Source: an uncultured Anaerolineales bacterium (GTDB lineage: Bacteria; Chloroflexota; Anaerolineae; Anaerolineales; Villigracilaceae). Taken from it: a stretch of 46,958 bases of DNA. Below the pieces are notes generated by a model. It made no database searches and was not told where the DNA came from. It saw nothing but the letters and a program-made list of their open reading frames with translations. This document shows positions 8,318-15,766 of the stretch, in pieces. A program made the translations under genes and the position numbers. Numbering within the stretch: the first letter of the stretch is position 1; every line of letters begins with the position of its first letter. Location: NCBI GenBank assembly GCA_937928015.1, contig CALFXA010000155.1, forward strand, positions 1 to 46,958. Reading direction: 5' to 3'.

Positions 8318-9379
8318 CTAGGGATATGCAAATTGCATGGTGTAGCCGCCGTCGGAGCGAAAAACGGCTACATCGACACCATCGTGGAACCAGTTTTCCT
8401 CATCAAATTTCCCTTGTTTAATCGCCCAAAAATATGGCTGGAAAGGCTTAACTGAGTATAGAACTCCCCGCATGAAATCGCCTTTCGGCTCAAGCGGCAG
8501 GATGGGATATTGCTCGTTGTAATGCACATCATCAATACGATACTCTACGATACGGCACAATTCTGGCGCTTGCGGAGCGCGATAATATTCCAGAAGTAAT
8601 TCAATCAGTTTCCTGGCAATTTGATCCTCGTTTAGTCCTTGCGCATCAGAAACAGACAGCACTGGGAATTGAGAACCTACAGCACGATAACAGTAAGCGT
8701 CCAGGGTGGGCGGAGTTTTCGTGGTAGTCATTCTAGCAGAACTGGCAAAAGTGGGAACTATGGTGGGCGTCATCGTCACATTCATTGGAGATGGAAATCT
8801 CATGGTATATCCACCCTTGGAGCGAAAAACAACCACGTTTGCCCCGCTATGAAACCAATTGTCCTGGTCAAGTTCGCCTGGGAAAAATTCCCAAAAATAT
8901 GGCTGGACGGGCTTAACCGAAAACGAAACCGCCCGCGTAAATTCGCTTTTCGGATCAGGTGAAAAAATGGGGTAATCGAAGCTGAAATAATCTACACGAT
9001 CAATACGATATTCTTCGATACGACACGAATCTGGCGTCTGTGAAGCATGATAATATGACAAAAATAGTTCGATCAGTTTCCTGGCAATTTGATCTTCGTT
9101 TAGCCCCTGTGCGTCAGAAACAGGCAGCACTGGGAATTGAGGCCCCACAGTGTGATAACAGTAAGGGTCCAGGATGGGGCTTGGAGTTCCAGTAACGATC
9201 TCTTGAGGTCGCGTGGGGGTCGGGGTCCGCGCCAGGGGGAGATTTGTCAGTTTAGGCACAGACGTGGTTATGGCCGCGGGAGGCGGATAGGGGCCTTCTA
9301 CAGTCAGCGGCAAACAGGCCGCAATGCCCAGGATGAGAGATAAGGCTATGAAAAGAATCCGAAGGGTATTAAGCATCAT
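8318..9379 (-). CDS. Lipoprotein with two copies of an unknown domain
   Basis: 353 residues. A signal peptide ends in a lipobox (LILGIAAC, Cys22), followed by a Thr/Pro-rich linker. Two homologous segments of about 125 residues follow, roughly 70-200 and 225-353. Both contain CYxxVGxQFPVL, SDAQGLNEDQIARKLIEL, an ELCRI/DSCRI-EYRID stretch, SVKPxQPYFW, NWFH and AVFRSDGGYTM. The copies are much alike, so the duplication is internal and probably recent in evolutionary terms. The product should be anchored outside the membrane. I do not recognise the domain. GC is lower than in neighbouring housekeeping genes. It has its own terminator and no obvious operon partner. Confidence 0.8.
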   Translation of the reverse strand: MMLNTLRILFIALSLILGIAACLPLTVEGPYPPPAAITTSVPKLTNLPLARTPTPTRPQEIVTGTPSPILDPYCYHTVGPQFPVLPVSDAQGLNEDQIARKLIELFLSYYHASQTPDSCRIEEYRIDRVDYFSFDYPIFSPDPKSEFTRAVSFSVKPVQPYFWEFFPGELDQDNWFHSGANVVVFRSKGGYTMRFPSPMNVTMTPTIVPTFASSARMTTTKTPPTLDAYCYRAVGSQFPVLSVSDAQGLNEDQIARKLIELLLEYYRAPQAPELCRIVEYRIDDVHYNEQYPILPLEPKGDFMRGVLYSVKPFQPYFWAIKQGKFDEENWFHDGVDVAVFRSDGGYTMQFAYP

Positions 9380-9479
9380 GGTCTCTTTTTACAAGTATGA
9401 TAATTGCTACAACGGATCACGCGCAGAGAAAGTTCCATTTCAATCCGCTCGCTTAAATCCCATAAGGCGCCTTTAAAAT

Positions 9480-9509
9480 CAAAATGCCCTGAAAACTCAA
9501 GGCATTTTG
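9480..9509 (-). terminator. Terminator of tRNA-Gln
   Basis: CAAAATGCC and GGCATTTTG (9480-9488 / 9501-9509) form a 9-bp stem, followed on the minus strand by ATTTTAAA. It begins 4 bases after the tRNA 3' end. Confidence 0.75.
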
Positions 9510-9512
9510 TAG

Positions 9513-9583
9513 CTGGGGGCAATGGATTTGAACCACTACTAGCTGATCCAGAGTCAGCCGTCCTGCCATTAGACGAGCCCCCA
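9513..9583 (-). tRNA. tRNA-Gln (anticodon CUG)
   Basis: 71 bases on the minus strand. The acceptor stem is TGGGGGC/GCCCCCA with discriminator G, as is usual for tRNA-Gln. The anticodon stem GCTGA/TCAGC encloses the loop CTCTGGA, giving anticodon CTG (reads CAG). The T-arm has GGTTCAAATCC. The CCA tail is not encoded. It has its own promoter and terminator, and lies about 0.6 kb from glnS, whose enzyme charges it. Confidence 0.93.
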
Positions 9584-9600
9584 ATAAACCAGCGGGCGGT

Positions 9601-9629
9601 ATTTTAGCATACCCCCCACAAATAGGCAA
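9601..9629 (-). promoter_or_regulatory. Promoter of tRNA-Gln
   Basis: On the minus strand TTGCCT (9624-9629), a 17-base spacer and TAAAAT (9601-9606) make a good sigma-70-type promoter. The tRNA 5' end lies 17 bases beyond the -10 box. Confidence 0.7.
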
Positions 9630-9634
9630 GGGGA

Positions 9635-9979
9635 TTATTTGCGCGCGGCGCGGCGGGAATTATCTTCCACGTCGAGCAGGATCTGTAAAACCAGGGCGAT
9701 GCCTTGCAGCGTGAAGAAATACAGCACGGCGGGCAGGGGCTGGGTAAAAAACGGGATGAAGTAATTCAGGACGTCCAGGATAGACATGCCTTTATCGATG
9801 GTAAACAGACCTGACGAGAGCTGGAACAGAAACTGGATAAGGGAAACGCCCCAGGATAGCAGATAAAAGCCCAGTCCCACCCAGGCCATAATCTTGGCCC
9901 AATGGGCCATCTTCAAAACGACATCGCGGTCGAAGTACGTGCCCAGGAAGCGGACCGAGGGATTCTTTTCGTCTGACAT
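9635..9979 (-). CDS. Small two-helix membrane protein of unknown function
   Basis: 114 residues with a polar N-terminus (MSDEKNPSVRFLGTYFD) and hydrophobic stretches at about 30-52 and 80-102. It ends in a short Asp/Arg-rich tail. The start is supported by AAGGAG six bases upstream, and a TATAAT lies on the minus strand at 10004-10009. I do not recognise a characterised family. The gene sits between tRNA-Gln and glnS, but nothing in it suggests a role in translation. Confidence 0.75.
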   Translation of the reverse strand: MSDEKNPSVRFLGTYFDRDVVLKMAHWAKIMAWVGLGFYLLSWGVSLIQFLFQLSSGLFTIDKGMSILDVLNYFIPFFTQPLPAVLYFFTLQGIALVLQILLDVEDNSRRAARK

Positions 9980-10160
9980 ACAGGTCTCCTTGTTGTAGAG
10001 ACAATTATACCTGTGGATGGGAGTTTGTTATAATAAGCACGCCCAACAGCCCAACATACATCCCCATAACGGGACCAGGCCGAGGGTCCAGAAAAAATAG
10101 CGGAGACTCCGCCCAAGGCGGCGGGAATCCAGCCTCCGTAATCCACGAAGGGCATTCATC

Positions 10161-11861
10161 ATGAGTCCAGAAGAGAACAAGATCCCCGATTTCATCCGCG
10201 AAGCTGTGGCGGAAGATCTACGCACGGGCCGCTTCAGTTACGTCCGCACCCGCCTGCCCCCCGAACCGAACGGCTATCTGCATATCGGTCACGTCAAGGC
10301 TTTCCTGATCGATTATTTCACCGCCAAGAATTTCGGCGGCGAGTTGTACCTGCGCTTCGACGATACCAACCCTTCGAAGGAAGAGACCGAGTTCGTGGAA
10401 GCCATCGAAGAGGACGCCGCCTGGCTGGGGATCAAGTGGGCCAAGGTGACGTTTGCCTCCGATTACTTCGACCTGCTTTACGAGTGGGCCGTGCGCCTGA
10501 TCAAGATGGGCCTGGCCTACGTGGACGACCAGACGCAAGAAGAGATGAGCGCCAACCGCGGCACGCTGCCCAAGGGCACCAAGTGGAGCGAAACCGAATC
10601 TGCGCTGCGGCCTGGCACCGATTCCCCCTGGCGGAACCGCTCGGTGGAGGAAAATCTCGACCTGCTGGAACGCATGAAGAACGGCGAATTCCCCGAGGGC
10701 AGCCGCGTACTGCGCGCCAAGATCGACATGGCGCATTCCAACATCCTGCTGCGCGACCCCGTGATGTATCGCATCATGCACATCCATCATCACCGCACGG
10801 GCGACAAATGGCACATCTACCCGATGTACGACTGGTCGCACGGTCAGAACGACTCGATGGAAGGCGTGACTCATTCGCTGTGCTCGAACGAATACATCAT
10901 CCATCGCCCGCTCTACGAGTGGTTCCTGCAAAAGCTGGAGGCCTTCCCCAGCCGCCAGATCGAATTCTCGCGCCTCAACCTGACCTATGCCATGATGAGC
11001 AAACGCAAGGTGCGCAAGTTGGTGGAAACGGGCGTGGTGCGCGGCTGGGACGATCCACGCCTGACGACCTTGCGCGGACTGCGCCGCCGCGGCGTGACGC
11101 CCGAGGCGATCATCGCCTTCGTGACGGGCACGGGCGAGACCAAGAACGATAGCTGGGTCGAGATGGGTCAGTTCGAGGCGATCATCCGCGACGACCTGAA
11201 CAAGCGTGCCCTGCGCCGCATGGGGGTGCTCAACCCGCTCAAGCTGGTCATCGACAATTACCCCGACGGGCAGAGCGAAGAGATGGACGCGGTCAACAAC
11301 CCCGAGGACCCGTCCGCAGGGACGCGCAAGGTGCCGTTCTCGAAGGTGCTCTACATCGAGCAGGATGACTTCCGCGAAACGCCGCCGCCCAAGTACTTCC
11401 GCCTGCATCCTGGCAATGAGGTGCGCCTGCGCTATGCGTATTTCGTCAAATGCACGCACGTGGTCAAGAATGACGCGGGCGAGGTGGTGGAAGTCCACGC
11501 CACGTACGACCCGTCCACGCGCGGCGGCGATTCGCCCGATGGTCGCAAGGTCAAATCGACCATTCACTGGGTCTCGGCGGAACACGCCCAGCAGGCCGAA
11601 GTGCGCCTGTACCGACAGTTGTTCACAGTCGAGCGCCCCGACGACGGCGACCTGGAAAATATCATCAACCCCAGCTCGCTCGAGGTGTTGAGCAACGCCT
11701 ACGTGGAACCGTCGTTGGCGGCTACCCAGGTGGGCGAGCGCTTCCAGTTCGAACGCACGGGCTACTTCTGCACCGACCTCGAATCCACGCCTGAGAAACC
11801 CGTCTTCAACCTGACGGTCGGCTTGAAGGATAGCTGGGCGAAGGAACAGAAAAAAGGATAA
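10161..11861 (+). CDS. glnS: Glutaminyl-tRNA synthetase
   Basis: 566 residues, typical for bacterial GlnRS. It joins glutamine to tRNA-Gln with ATP. The class I signature is [16 protein letters not shown] (HIGH at about residues 33-36), and the KMSKS counterpart is MMSKRK near 285. The fold continues with the GlnRS-specific two-barrel anticodon-binding region ([32 protein letters not shown]). Having GlnRS means direct charging rather than only the GatCAB amidation route. A start at 10161 is preceded by AAGGG. The 180-base upstream region has a TATAAT at 10029-10034 and small GC hairpins. The cognate tRNA-Gln gene lies close by, divergently oriented. Confidence 0.97.
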   Translation: MSPEENKIPDFIREAVAEDLRTGRFSYVRTRLPPEPNGYLHIGHVKAFLIDYFTAKNFGGELYLRFDDTNPSKEETEFVEAIEEDAAWLGIKWAKVTFASDYFDLLYEWAVRLIKMGLAYVDDQTQEEMSANRGTLPKGTKWSETESALRPGTDSPWRNRSVEENLDLLERMKNGEFPEGSRVLRAKIDMAHSNILLRDPVMYRIMHIHHHRTGDKWHIYPMYDWSHGQNDSMEGVTHSLCSNEYIIHRPLYEWFLQKLEAFPSRQIEFSRLNLTYAMMSKRKVRKLVETGVVRGWDDPRLTTLRGLRRRGVTPEAIIAFVTGTGETKNDSWVEMGQFEAIIRDDLNKRALRRMGVLNPLKLVIDNYPDGQSEEMDAVNNPEDPSAGTRKVPFSKVLYIEQDDFRETPPPKYFRLHPGNEVRLRYAYFVKCTHVVKNDAGEVVEVHATYDPSTRGGDSPDGRKVKSTIHWVSAEHAQQAEVRLYRQLFTVERPDDGDLENIINPSSLEVLSNAYVEPSLAATQVGERFQFERTGYFCTDLESTPEKPVFNLTVGLKDSWAKEQKKG

Positions 11862-11895
11862 TTGGACAGCGGGGAATCGGGATTTGATTAAAGAG

Positions 11896-11930
11896 ACATC
11901 CCGCGGTCGTGGTGATTGCGGGATGTTTTG
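11896..11930 (+). terminator. Terminator of glnS
   Basis: ACATCCCGC (11896-11904) pairs with GCGGGATGT (11918-11926), followed by TTTG. It lies 35 bases after the glnS stop. Confidence 0.75.
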
Positions 11931-11950
11931 TTATTGGTCTATTCGGTGGC

Positions 11951-11985
11951 TGAGTAGGGCGGGTGATCGTCCCGCCGCCTACTCA
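11951..11985. repeat. GC-rich hairpin between converging genes
   Basis: TGAGTAGG-GCGGG pairs with CCCGC-CG-CCTACTCA, giving a long stem with a two-base bulge. There is no T-run. It lies just beyond the stop of the minus-strand SH3b lipoprotein and may act as its terminator or as a 3' stabiliser. Confidence 0.5.
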
Positions 11986-11997
11986 ACCGCCGTTATA

Positions 11998-12783
11998 TTA
12001 CTTCCACGTAAAACTCAGCGGCGCGGGCAGCGGCAGACTAACCTCGATGACTTGGGGATCGGGTTTGCCGCAGACGCTGTTGAGGCACTGACAGTTGGCG
12101 TCCATGGTATTGCTCTTGCAACTAACCGAGGCAAATTCCACCGACCAATTCCCATATGCGGTGATGGGCAGAAACACGTAGAATGTGCCCGTTTCGTCGG
12201 TCATGCCATCGCCGCGCGAGGTGCCGCTGCCCGTCTTCTGAATGACGGCGAAGCCGACACCCGAGATGGGATTCCCATTGACATCGGTCACGCGGCCCGA
12301 GACGGTGACCACCTCCTGCGGGCTGACCGTCGGCGGGGGCGGACCGTCGAAGCCGCCCTTGACCAGGTCCGCACCAACCCAGCCGTTAACGCCCTCGTCG
12401 TTGACCACGTTCAGCCAGTCGCCTCCCGGGGCCACGCCCACCAATTGCAGACGCGATCCCTTCGGCATCACGCGGCTGACCTTGAACAGGGTGCCAGGCA
12501 GCACACGCAGGTTGACGTTGTCCGCATCCGTGTAGACGTAACGGACTCCAGCCGCTTCGGGCGTGGCAGGCGTCACGGGTACGGCCGCAGGTTCTTCGGT
12601 CGCGACTTGTGATGTGGCCAGCGTCGGCGGCGGGACGGTGGGCGGGACCGCCGTCAGCGTTTGGGCCACCACCGTCGAGAGCAGGTCCGCATCCGAGACC
12701 GTGGGCGCGGATGCGCATCCAGCAGCGAGGACTGTGACGAGCAGAAGGGAAAGACAAACCTGAAGAGCGGAAGATGGTTTCAT
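11998..12783 (-). CDS. Lipoprotein with SH3b domain and carboxypeptidase-regulatory-like domain
   Basis: 261 residues from ATG 12783. A start 21 bases upstream is also possible but would overlap a TACAAT -10-like box. The signal peptide ends in a lipobox (TVLAAGC). A Thr/Pro/Ala-rich linker follows, then a bacterial SH3 domain at about 80-140 (NVNLRVLPGTLFKVSRVMPKG, GWVGADLV). After that comes a beta-sandwich of the carboxypeptidase-regulatory/CNA-B type (VSGRVTDVNGNPISGVGFAV). SH3b domains commonly bind cell-wall peptides, so this is probably an exported, membrane-anchored wall-associated protein. It is divergent from rtcB, and the two share a 370-base intergenic region. Confidence 0.85.
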   Translation of the reverse strand: MKPSSALQVCLSLLLVTVLAAGCASAPTVSDADLLSTVVAQTLTAVPPTVPPPTLATSQVATEEPAAVPVTPATPEAAGVRYVYTDADNVNLRVLPGTLFKVSRVMPKGSRLQLVGVAPGGDWLNVVNDEGVNGWVGADLVKGGFDGPPPPTVSPQEVVTVSGRVTDVNGNPISGVGFAVIQKTGSGTSRGDGMTDETGTFYVFLPITAYGNWSVEFASVSCKSNTMDANCQCLNSVCGKPDPQVIEVSLPLPAPLSFTWK

Positions 12784-12839
12784 GGTCACCCGTTTTCTTT
12801 TCATTGTACGACAATCAACGCCGTTCCCGACTCCCAAAT

Positions 12840-12868
12840 TTGCCCCGTGGAAATTTTGATGCTATAAT
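12840..12868 (+). promoter_or_regulatory. Promoter of the rtcB transcript
   Basis: TTGCCC (12840-12845), exactly 17 bases, then TATAAT (12863-12868). It predicts a start near 12875, about 280 bases before the rtcB start codon, so a long untranslated leader is expected. Confidence 0.7.
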
Positions 12869-12875
12869 GCGGCCC

Positions 12876-12964
12876 ATGCGCCAGATACAAAGCCTGTCCC
12901 CCAAAGCCAATGGCCCCAGTGCCATCCCCCTTTCGAGTTGACATCGTCAGGTATCTCGACGCAT
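12876..12964 (+). ncRNA. Long imperfect hairpin at the 5' end of the rtcB leader
   Basis: Starting where transcription should begin, five nested helices stack: ATGCG 12876-12880/12960-12964, AGATA 12883-12887/12952-12956, CCTG 12893-12896/12948-12951, AAAG 12903-12906/12930-12933, and ATGGC 12910-12914/12921-12925. The CAAAG bulge and asymmetric loops look like an aptamer or small-RNA fold. A strong terminator follows at 12981. It could be an attenuated leader or a free small RNA. I do not recognise a known family. Confidence 0.5.
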
Positions 12965-12980
12965 CCCAGCGCCCGCCCAG

Positions 12981-13013
12981 GACAGTCACTTCGAAAGTGG
13001 CTGTCTTTTTTTT
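12981..13013 (+). terminator. Strong intrinsic terminator inside the rtcB leader
   Basis: GACAGTCACTT (12981-12991) pairs with AAGTGGCTGTC (12995-13005, one wobble), followed by eight T. It is oriented for the plus strand and lies between the promoter and rtcB, so it should stop part of the transcripts early. A near-identical stem-loop occurs at 41216-41250. Confidence 0.85.
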
Positions 13014-13028
13014 CAAAGGAGCAACCTC

Positions 13029-13055
13029 ATGCAGATAGCCCGTAAACATTCATAG
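13029..13055 (+). CDS. Candidate 8-residue leader peptide MQIARKHS
   Basis: ATG 13029 follows an excellent AAAGGAG site with 7-base spacing, and the frame closes at TAG 13053-13055 after MQIARKHS. It sits directly after the leader terminator and directly before the possible pseudoknot. It may be a translated leader that couples ribosomes to the downstream structure. Only the ribosome site supports it. Confidence 0.4.
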   Translation: MQIARKHS

Positions 13056-13059
13056 CATC

Positions 13060-13131
13060 CGATGAGTGCGCGTCGCGCCTCACTCCATCGGCCGAAAATA
13101 TGGTGGGACTTCCCATCCGCAAGGCGCGACG
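13060..13131 (+). promoter_or_regulatory. Possible H-type pseudoknot upstream of the rtcB ribosome site
   Basis: Hairpin 13060-13068/13081-13090 (9 bp, one bulged C) has a 12-base loop. Nine of those bases, CGTCGCGCC (13071-13079), are exactly complementary to GGCGCGACG (13123-13131). A small hairpin (13102-13107/13112-13117) lies between. The 3' strand ends 12 bases before the rtcB AAGGGA site, so folding could gate translation. A DNA-binding palindrome is an alternative reading. Confidence 0.45.
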
Positions 13132-13155
13132 TTAGCTGGTATAAGGGAACATACA

Positions 13156-14583
13156 ATGAACGACGAATTGATCACTGGAAAGATTTTGAAGATTCACGGC
13201 TGGCCCGACGGCAGGATCATCGGCCTCGCCAAGCAGGCCGCCGCCACCCTGAACGACTCGGGGCTGGACCGCGAGTCGATCCTGGCGCGGCTGGACGCCG
13301 TCCGCACGGAGCCTGGACCCTTCCTGGCTGATTCCGTGTTGGCGGACCTGGCCCGCGAATGCATCCGCCTGGCAAAGAAGGATGAACCCTCCGACGACGC
13401 CCTGCGCGAACGCCCGCTCGACTATCCCATCTGGGGCCGCGAACAAATCGACCCGGCTGCCATCGCCCAGATGGACAATTCCATGCGTCTGCCCGTCACG
13501 GTGGCGGGCGCGCTGATGCCCGACGCGCATGTCGGCTACGGGCTGCCCATCGGCGGCGTGCTCGCCACCGATAACGCTGTCATCCCCTACGCCGTCGGCG
13601 TGGACATCGCCTGTCGTATGCGGCTGTCGATCTACGAGGTCTCGCCTCATCTGCTCGGGCAGAAGAAGTCCGCTTTCGAAAATTCGCTCTGGGAACAGAC
13701 CGCCTTCGGCATGGGCGCCAAGTGGACGGGCAGCAAGAAGGCCGACCACGAAGTCCTCGACGATAATGCCTGGTTCGCCACGGCGCAGCTCAGGACTTTG
13801 AAGGATACCGCCATGAACCAGCTTGGCACCAGCGGCACGGGCAATCACTTCGTCGAATGGGGCGCGTTCCGCCTGCACGAAGAGATGTTCGGCCTCGCCC
13901 CTGGCGAATACCTGGCCCTGCTCTCGCACAGCGGATCGCGCGGCGTGGGCGCCAAGATCGCCGACCGCTACAGCCGTCTGGCGATGGAAAAGCACCCCGA
14001 ACTCGACAAGGCCGTGCGTCACCTGGCCTGGCTCTCGCTCGACTCGGAGGAAGGCCAGGAATATTGGCTGGCGATGGAATTGGCGGGGCGCTTCGCCTCG
14101 GCCAATCACGCCATCATCCATCAGCGCGTAGCCCGCGCCGTCGGACTGAGGGAAGCCGCCGTGGTGGAAAATCACCACAACTTCGCCTGGCGCGAGCAGC
14201 TTCCCGATGGGCGCACGGTCATCGTGCACCGCAAGGGAGCCACACCCGCCAGCCAGGGCACGCTGGGCGTCATCCCCGGCTCGATGGGCGATGCAGGCTA
14301 CGTGGTGCGCGGACGCGGCGTAAGCGATTCGCTCGAATCAGCCTCGCACGGCGCAGGCCGTCAGATGAGCCGCAAGACCGCCATCAACTCCATCAGCAAG
14401 TCGTCCCGCGATGAGTACCTCAAGGAGCGCGGCGTGACCCTGTTGGGCGGCGGCCTGGACGAGTCGCCGCAGGCCTACAAGCCCATCGACAGCGTCATCT
14501 CCGCCCAACACGACCTGGTGGATGTGATCGGCAAGTTCACCCCGCGCATCGTCCGCATGGCCGATGAGCCTGGCGATATCTAA
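13156..14583 (+). CDS. rtcB: RNA-splicing ligase RtcB
   Basis: 475 residues. RtcB seals RNA ends with 2',3'-cyclic phosphate (or 3'-phosphate) and 5'-OH using GTP and Mn2+. Visible motifs are PDAHVGYGLPIGGV, the metal-binding GVDIACRM (Asp and Cys), GTSGTGNHFVEWG, LLSHSGSRGVG, VENHHNFAWRE, HRKGATPA, GSMGDAGYVV and the SASHGAGR region that normally carries the guanylylated His. An upstream ATG (13066) would add 30 residues, but AAGGGA in front of ATG 13156 and the family N-terminus favour the later start. No archease gene is nearby. Its long leader suggests stress- or RNA-responsive control. The last 162 bases are repeated just downstream by a tandem duplication. Confidence 0.95.
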   Translation: MNDELITGKILKIHGWPDGRIIGLAKQAAATLNDSGLDRESILARLDAVRTEPGPFLADSVLADLARECIRLAKKDEPSDDALRERPLDYPIWGREQIDPAAIAQMDNSMRLPVTVAGALMPDAHVGYGLPIGGVLATDNAVIPYAVGVDIACRMRLSIYEVSPHLLGQKKSAFENSLWEQTAFGMGAKWTGSKKADHEVLDDNAWFATAQLRTLKDTAMNQLGTSGTGNHFVEWGAFRLHEEMFGLAPGEYLALLSHSGSRGVGAKIADRYSRLAMEKHPELDKAVRHLAWLSLDSEEGQEYWLAMELAGRFASANHAIIHQRVARAVGLREAAVVENHHNFAWREQLPDGRTVIVHRKGATPASQGTLGVIPGSMGDAGYVVRGRGVSDSLESASHGAGRQMSRKTAINSISKSSRDEYLKERGVTLLGGGLDESPQAYKPIDSVISAQHDLVDVIGKFTPRIVRMADEPGDI

Positions 14584-14945
14584 ACTTTCTAGGAACGCAA
14601 GCCATGCCTGGTACGTCTTACAGGCATGGCCTCTTTTCATCCCTTTCGCTCCTTGCTTTTGATCTGTGCCCTGGCACTGGCTGAAGGAGCGCGGCGTGAC
14701 CCTGTTGGGCGGCGGCCTGGACGAGTCGCCGCAGGCCTACAAGCCCATCGACAGCGTCATCTCCGCCCAACACGACCTGGTGGATGTGATCGGCAAGTTC
14801 ACCCCGCGCATCGTCCGCATGGCCGATGAGCCTGGCGATATCTAAACTTTCTAGGAACGCAAGCCATGCCTGGTACGTCTTACAGGCATGGCCTCTTTTC
14901 ATCCCTTTCGCTCCTTGCTTTTGATCTGTGCCCTGGCACTGGCTG
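14422..14945 (+). repeat. Perfect 262-bp tandem duplication
   Basis: Bases 14422-14683 are repeated without a mismatch as 14684-14945. The unit holds the last 162 bases of rtcB, the rtcB/deacetylase intergenic hairpin and the first 58 bases of the deacetylase gene. Flanking bases differ (C versus G on the left, A versus G on the right), so the edges are exact. Both complete genes survive. The extra copy leaves a headless rtcB tail and a truncated deacetylase start (ATG 14626) that runs out of frame. It is either a very recent duplication or an assembly artefact. Confidence 0.95.
14863..14892 (+). terminator. Hairpin enclosing the deacetylase start codon
   Basis: GCCATGCCTG (14863-14872) pairs perfectly with CAGGCATGGC (14883-14892) around a 10-base loop, followed by CTCTTTTC. 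It looks like the rtcB terminator, but the ATG of the deacetylase (14888) lies in its 3' arm. The same hairpin also occurs at 14601-14630 in the first duplication copy. Confidence 0.55.
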
Positions 14946-15694
14946 GATGTCTGCCGACGTCCGCGTCCCCCACCCCGACCCTGCCCCCAACCGTTACCGC
15001 AACCCTGCCCCCCACTTCCACGCCGACGGCTGTCCCCACCGCGACGTTGACTCCTACGCCCACGCCGCCACCCGCCGTGCTCATCACCAACGGGGACCGC
15101 GCCTCCAATTTCGTAGCCCTGACCTTCGACGTCTGCCAGGACCCCGCCTACCCAGCGGGCTACGACTCCACCCTCGTCAGCGTGCTGGAGCGCTACAACG
15201 TGCCCGCCACTTTTTTCATGGGCGGCGACTGGATGCGCACCCACCCCACCGAGACGCAGCAACTGGCGGCACATCCGCTCTTTGAAATGGGCAACCACTC
15301 CTGGGATCACGCCGACTTCACGACCCTGAACGCGGACCAGATCCGTGCCGAGATCCTCCAAACCGACGACATGCTCTTCCAACTGACGGGGCGCCGCTCA
15401 CACCTGTTCCGCTTGCCTGGCGGCACCTACACCGACTTCACGTTGCAGGTCATCTCGCAGATGGGCTTCTACACCATCCAATGGGACTCAGTCACAGGCG
15501 ACCCCGATCCCAACTTCGAGGCGACCACCATCCTGGGCGAGGTACAGCGCACCGCACAAAACGGCTCGATCATCATCATGCACGCCAACGGACGCGGCTG
15601 GCATACCGCCGAGGCCCTGCCCGCCATCATCGAGTATTTGCAGGGGCGCGGATTTCAATTGGTGACGGTGTCGCAGTTGTTGGGGATTGAGTAG
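14888..15694 (+). CDS. Polysaccharide deacetylase lipoprotein
   Basis: 268 residues. A lipoprotein signal (MASFHPFRSLLLICALALAGC) and a Thr/Pro-rich linker precede a NodB-homology domain from about residue 70. Motifs are TFDVC (motif 1), NHSWDH (motif 2, the metal-binding His pair), RLPGGTY (motif 3), DSVTGDPD (motif 4) and IIIMHANG (motif 5). Such enzymes remove N-acetyl groups from wall glycans or chitin-like polymers. Motif 1 is normally TFDDG, and here the second Asp is Val, so metal binding may differ or activity may be weak. No good ribosome site precedes the ATG, which is buried in a hairpin. The 5' end lies within the second copy of the 262-bp duplication. Confidence 0.87.
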   Translation: MASFHPFRSLLLICALALAGCLPTSASPTPTLPPTVTATLPPTSTPTAVPTATLTPTPTPPPAVLITNGDRASNFVALTFDVCQDPAYPAGYDSTLVSVLERYNVPATFFMGGDWMRTHPTETQQLAAHPLFEMGNHSWDHADFTTLNADQIRAEILQTDDMLFQLTGRRSHLFRLPGGTYTDFTLQVISQMGFYTIQWDSVTGDPDPNFEATTILGEVQRTAQNGSIIIMHANGRGWHTAEALPAIIEYLQGRGFQLVTVSQLLGIE

Positions 15695-15722
15695 CCGCCG
15701 TACCGTTTTCTACATAGTTTGC

Positions 15723-15766
15723 TGTAAAAAAGTAGGACGAGACTTATCTCGTCCTACTTTTTTACA
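15723..15766. terminator. Bidirectional terminator, 20-bp perfect stem
   Basis: TGTAAAAAAGTAGGACGAGA (15723-15742) pairs completely with 15747-15766 around a 4-base loop, giving T-runs on both strands. It ends the deacetylase and the minus-strand gltX, and covers the gltX stop codon. Confidence 0.9.

Noticed and set aside
10029..10034. TATAAT as a confident glnS promoter
   Set aside because: The hexamer 17 bases upstream (TATACC) is a poor -35 box, so it is mentioned only within the glnS entry.
12801..13049. Minus-strand frame of 82 codons across the rtcB leader
   Set aside because: It overlaps a clear plus-strand promoter and terminator, has no ribosome site and resembles no family. It is better explained as a chance frame.
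14626..14829. ORF starting like the deacetylase lipoprotein, then running into rtcB sequence out of frame
   Set aside because: It is created by the 262-bp tandem duplication. Only the signal peptide is genuine and the rest is frame-shifted rtcB text.
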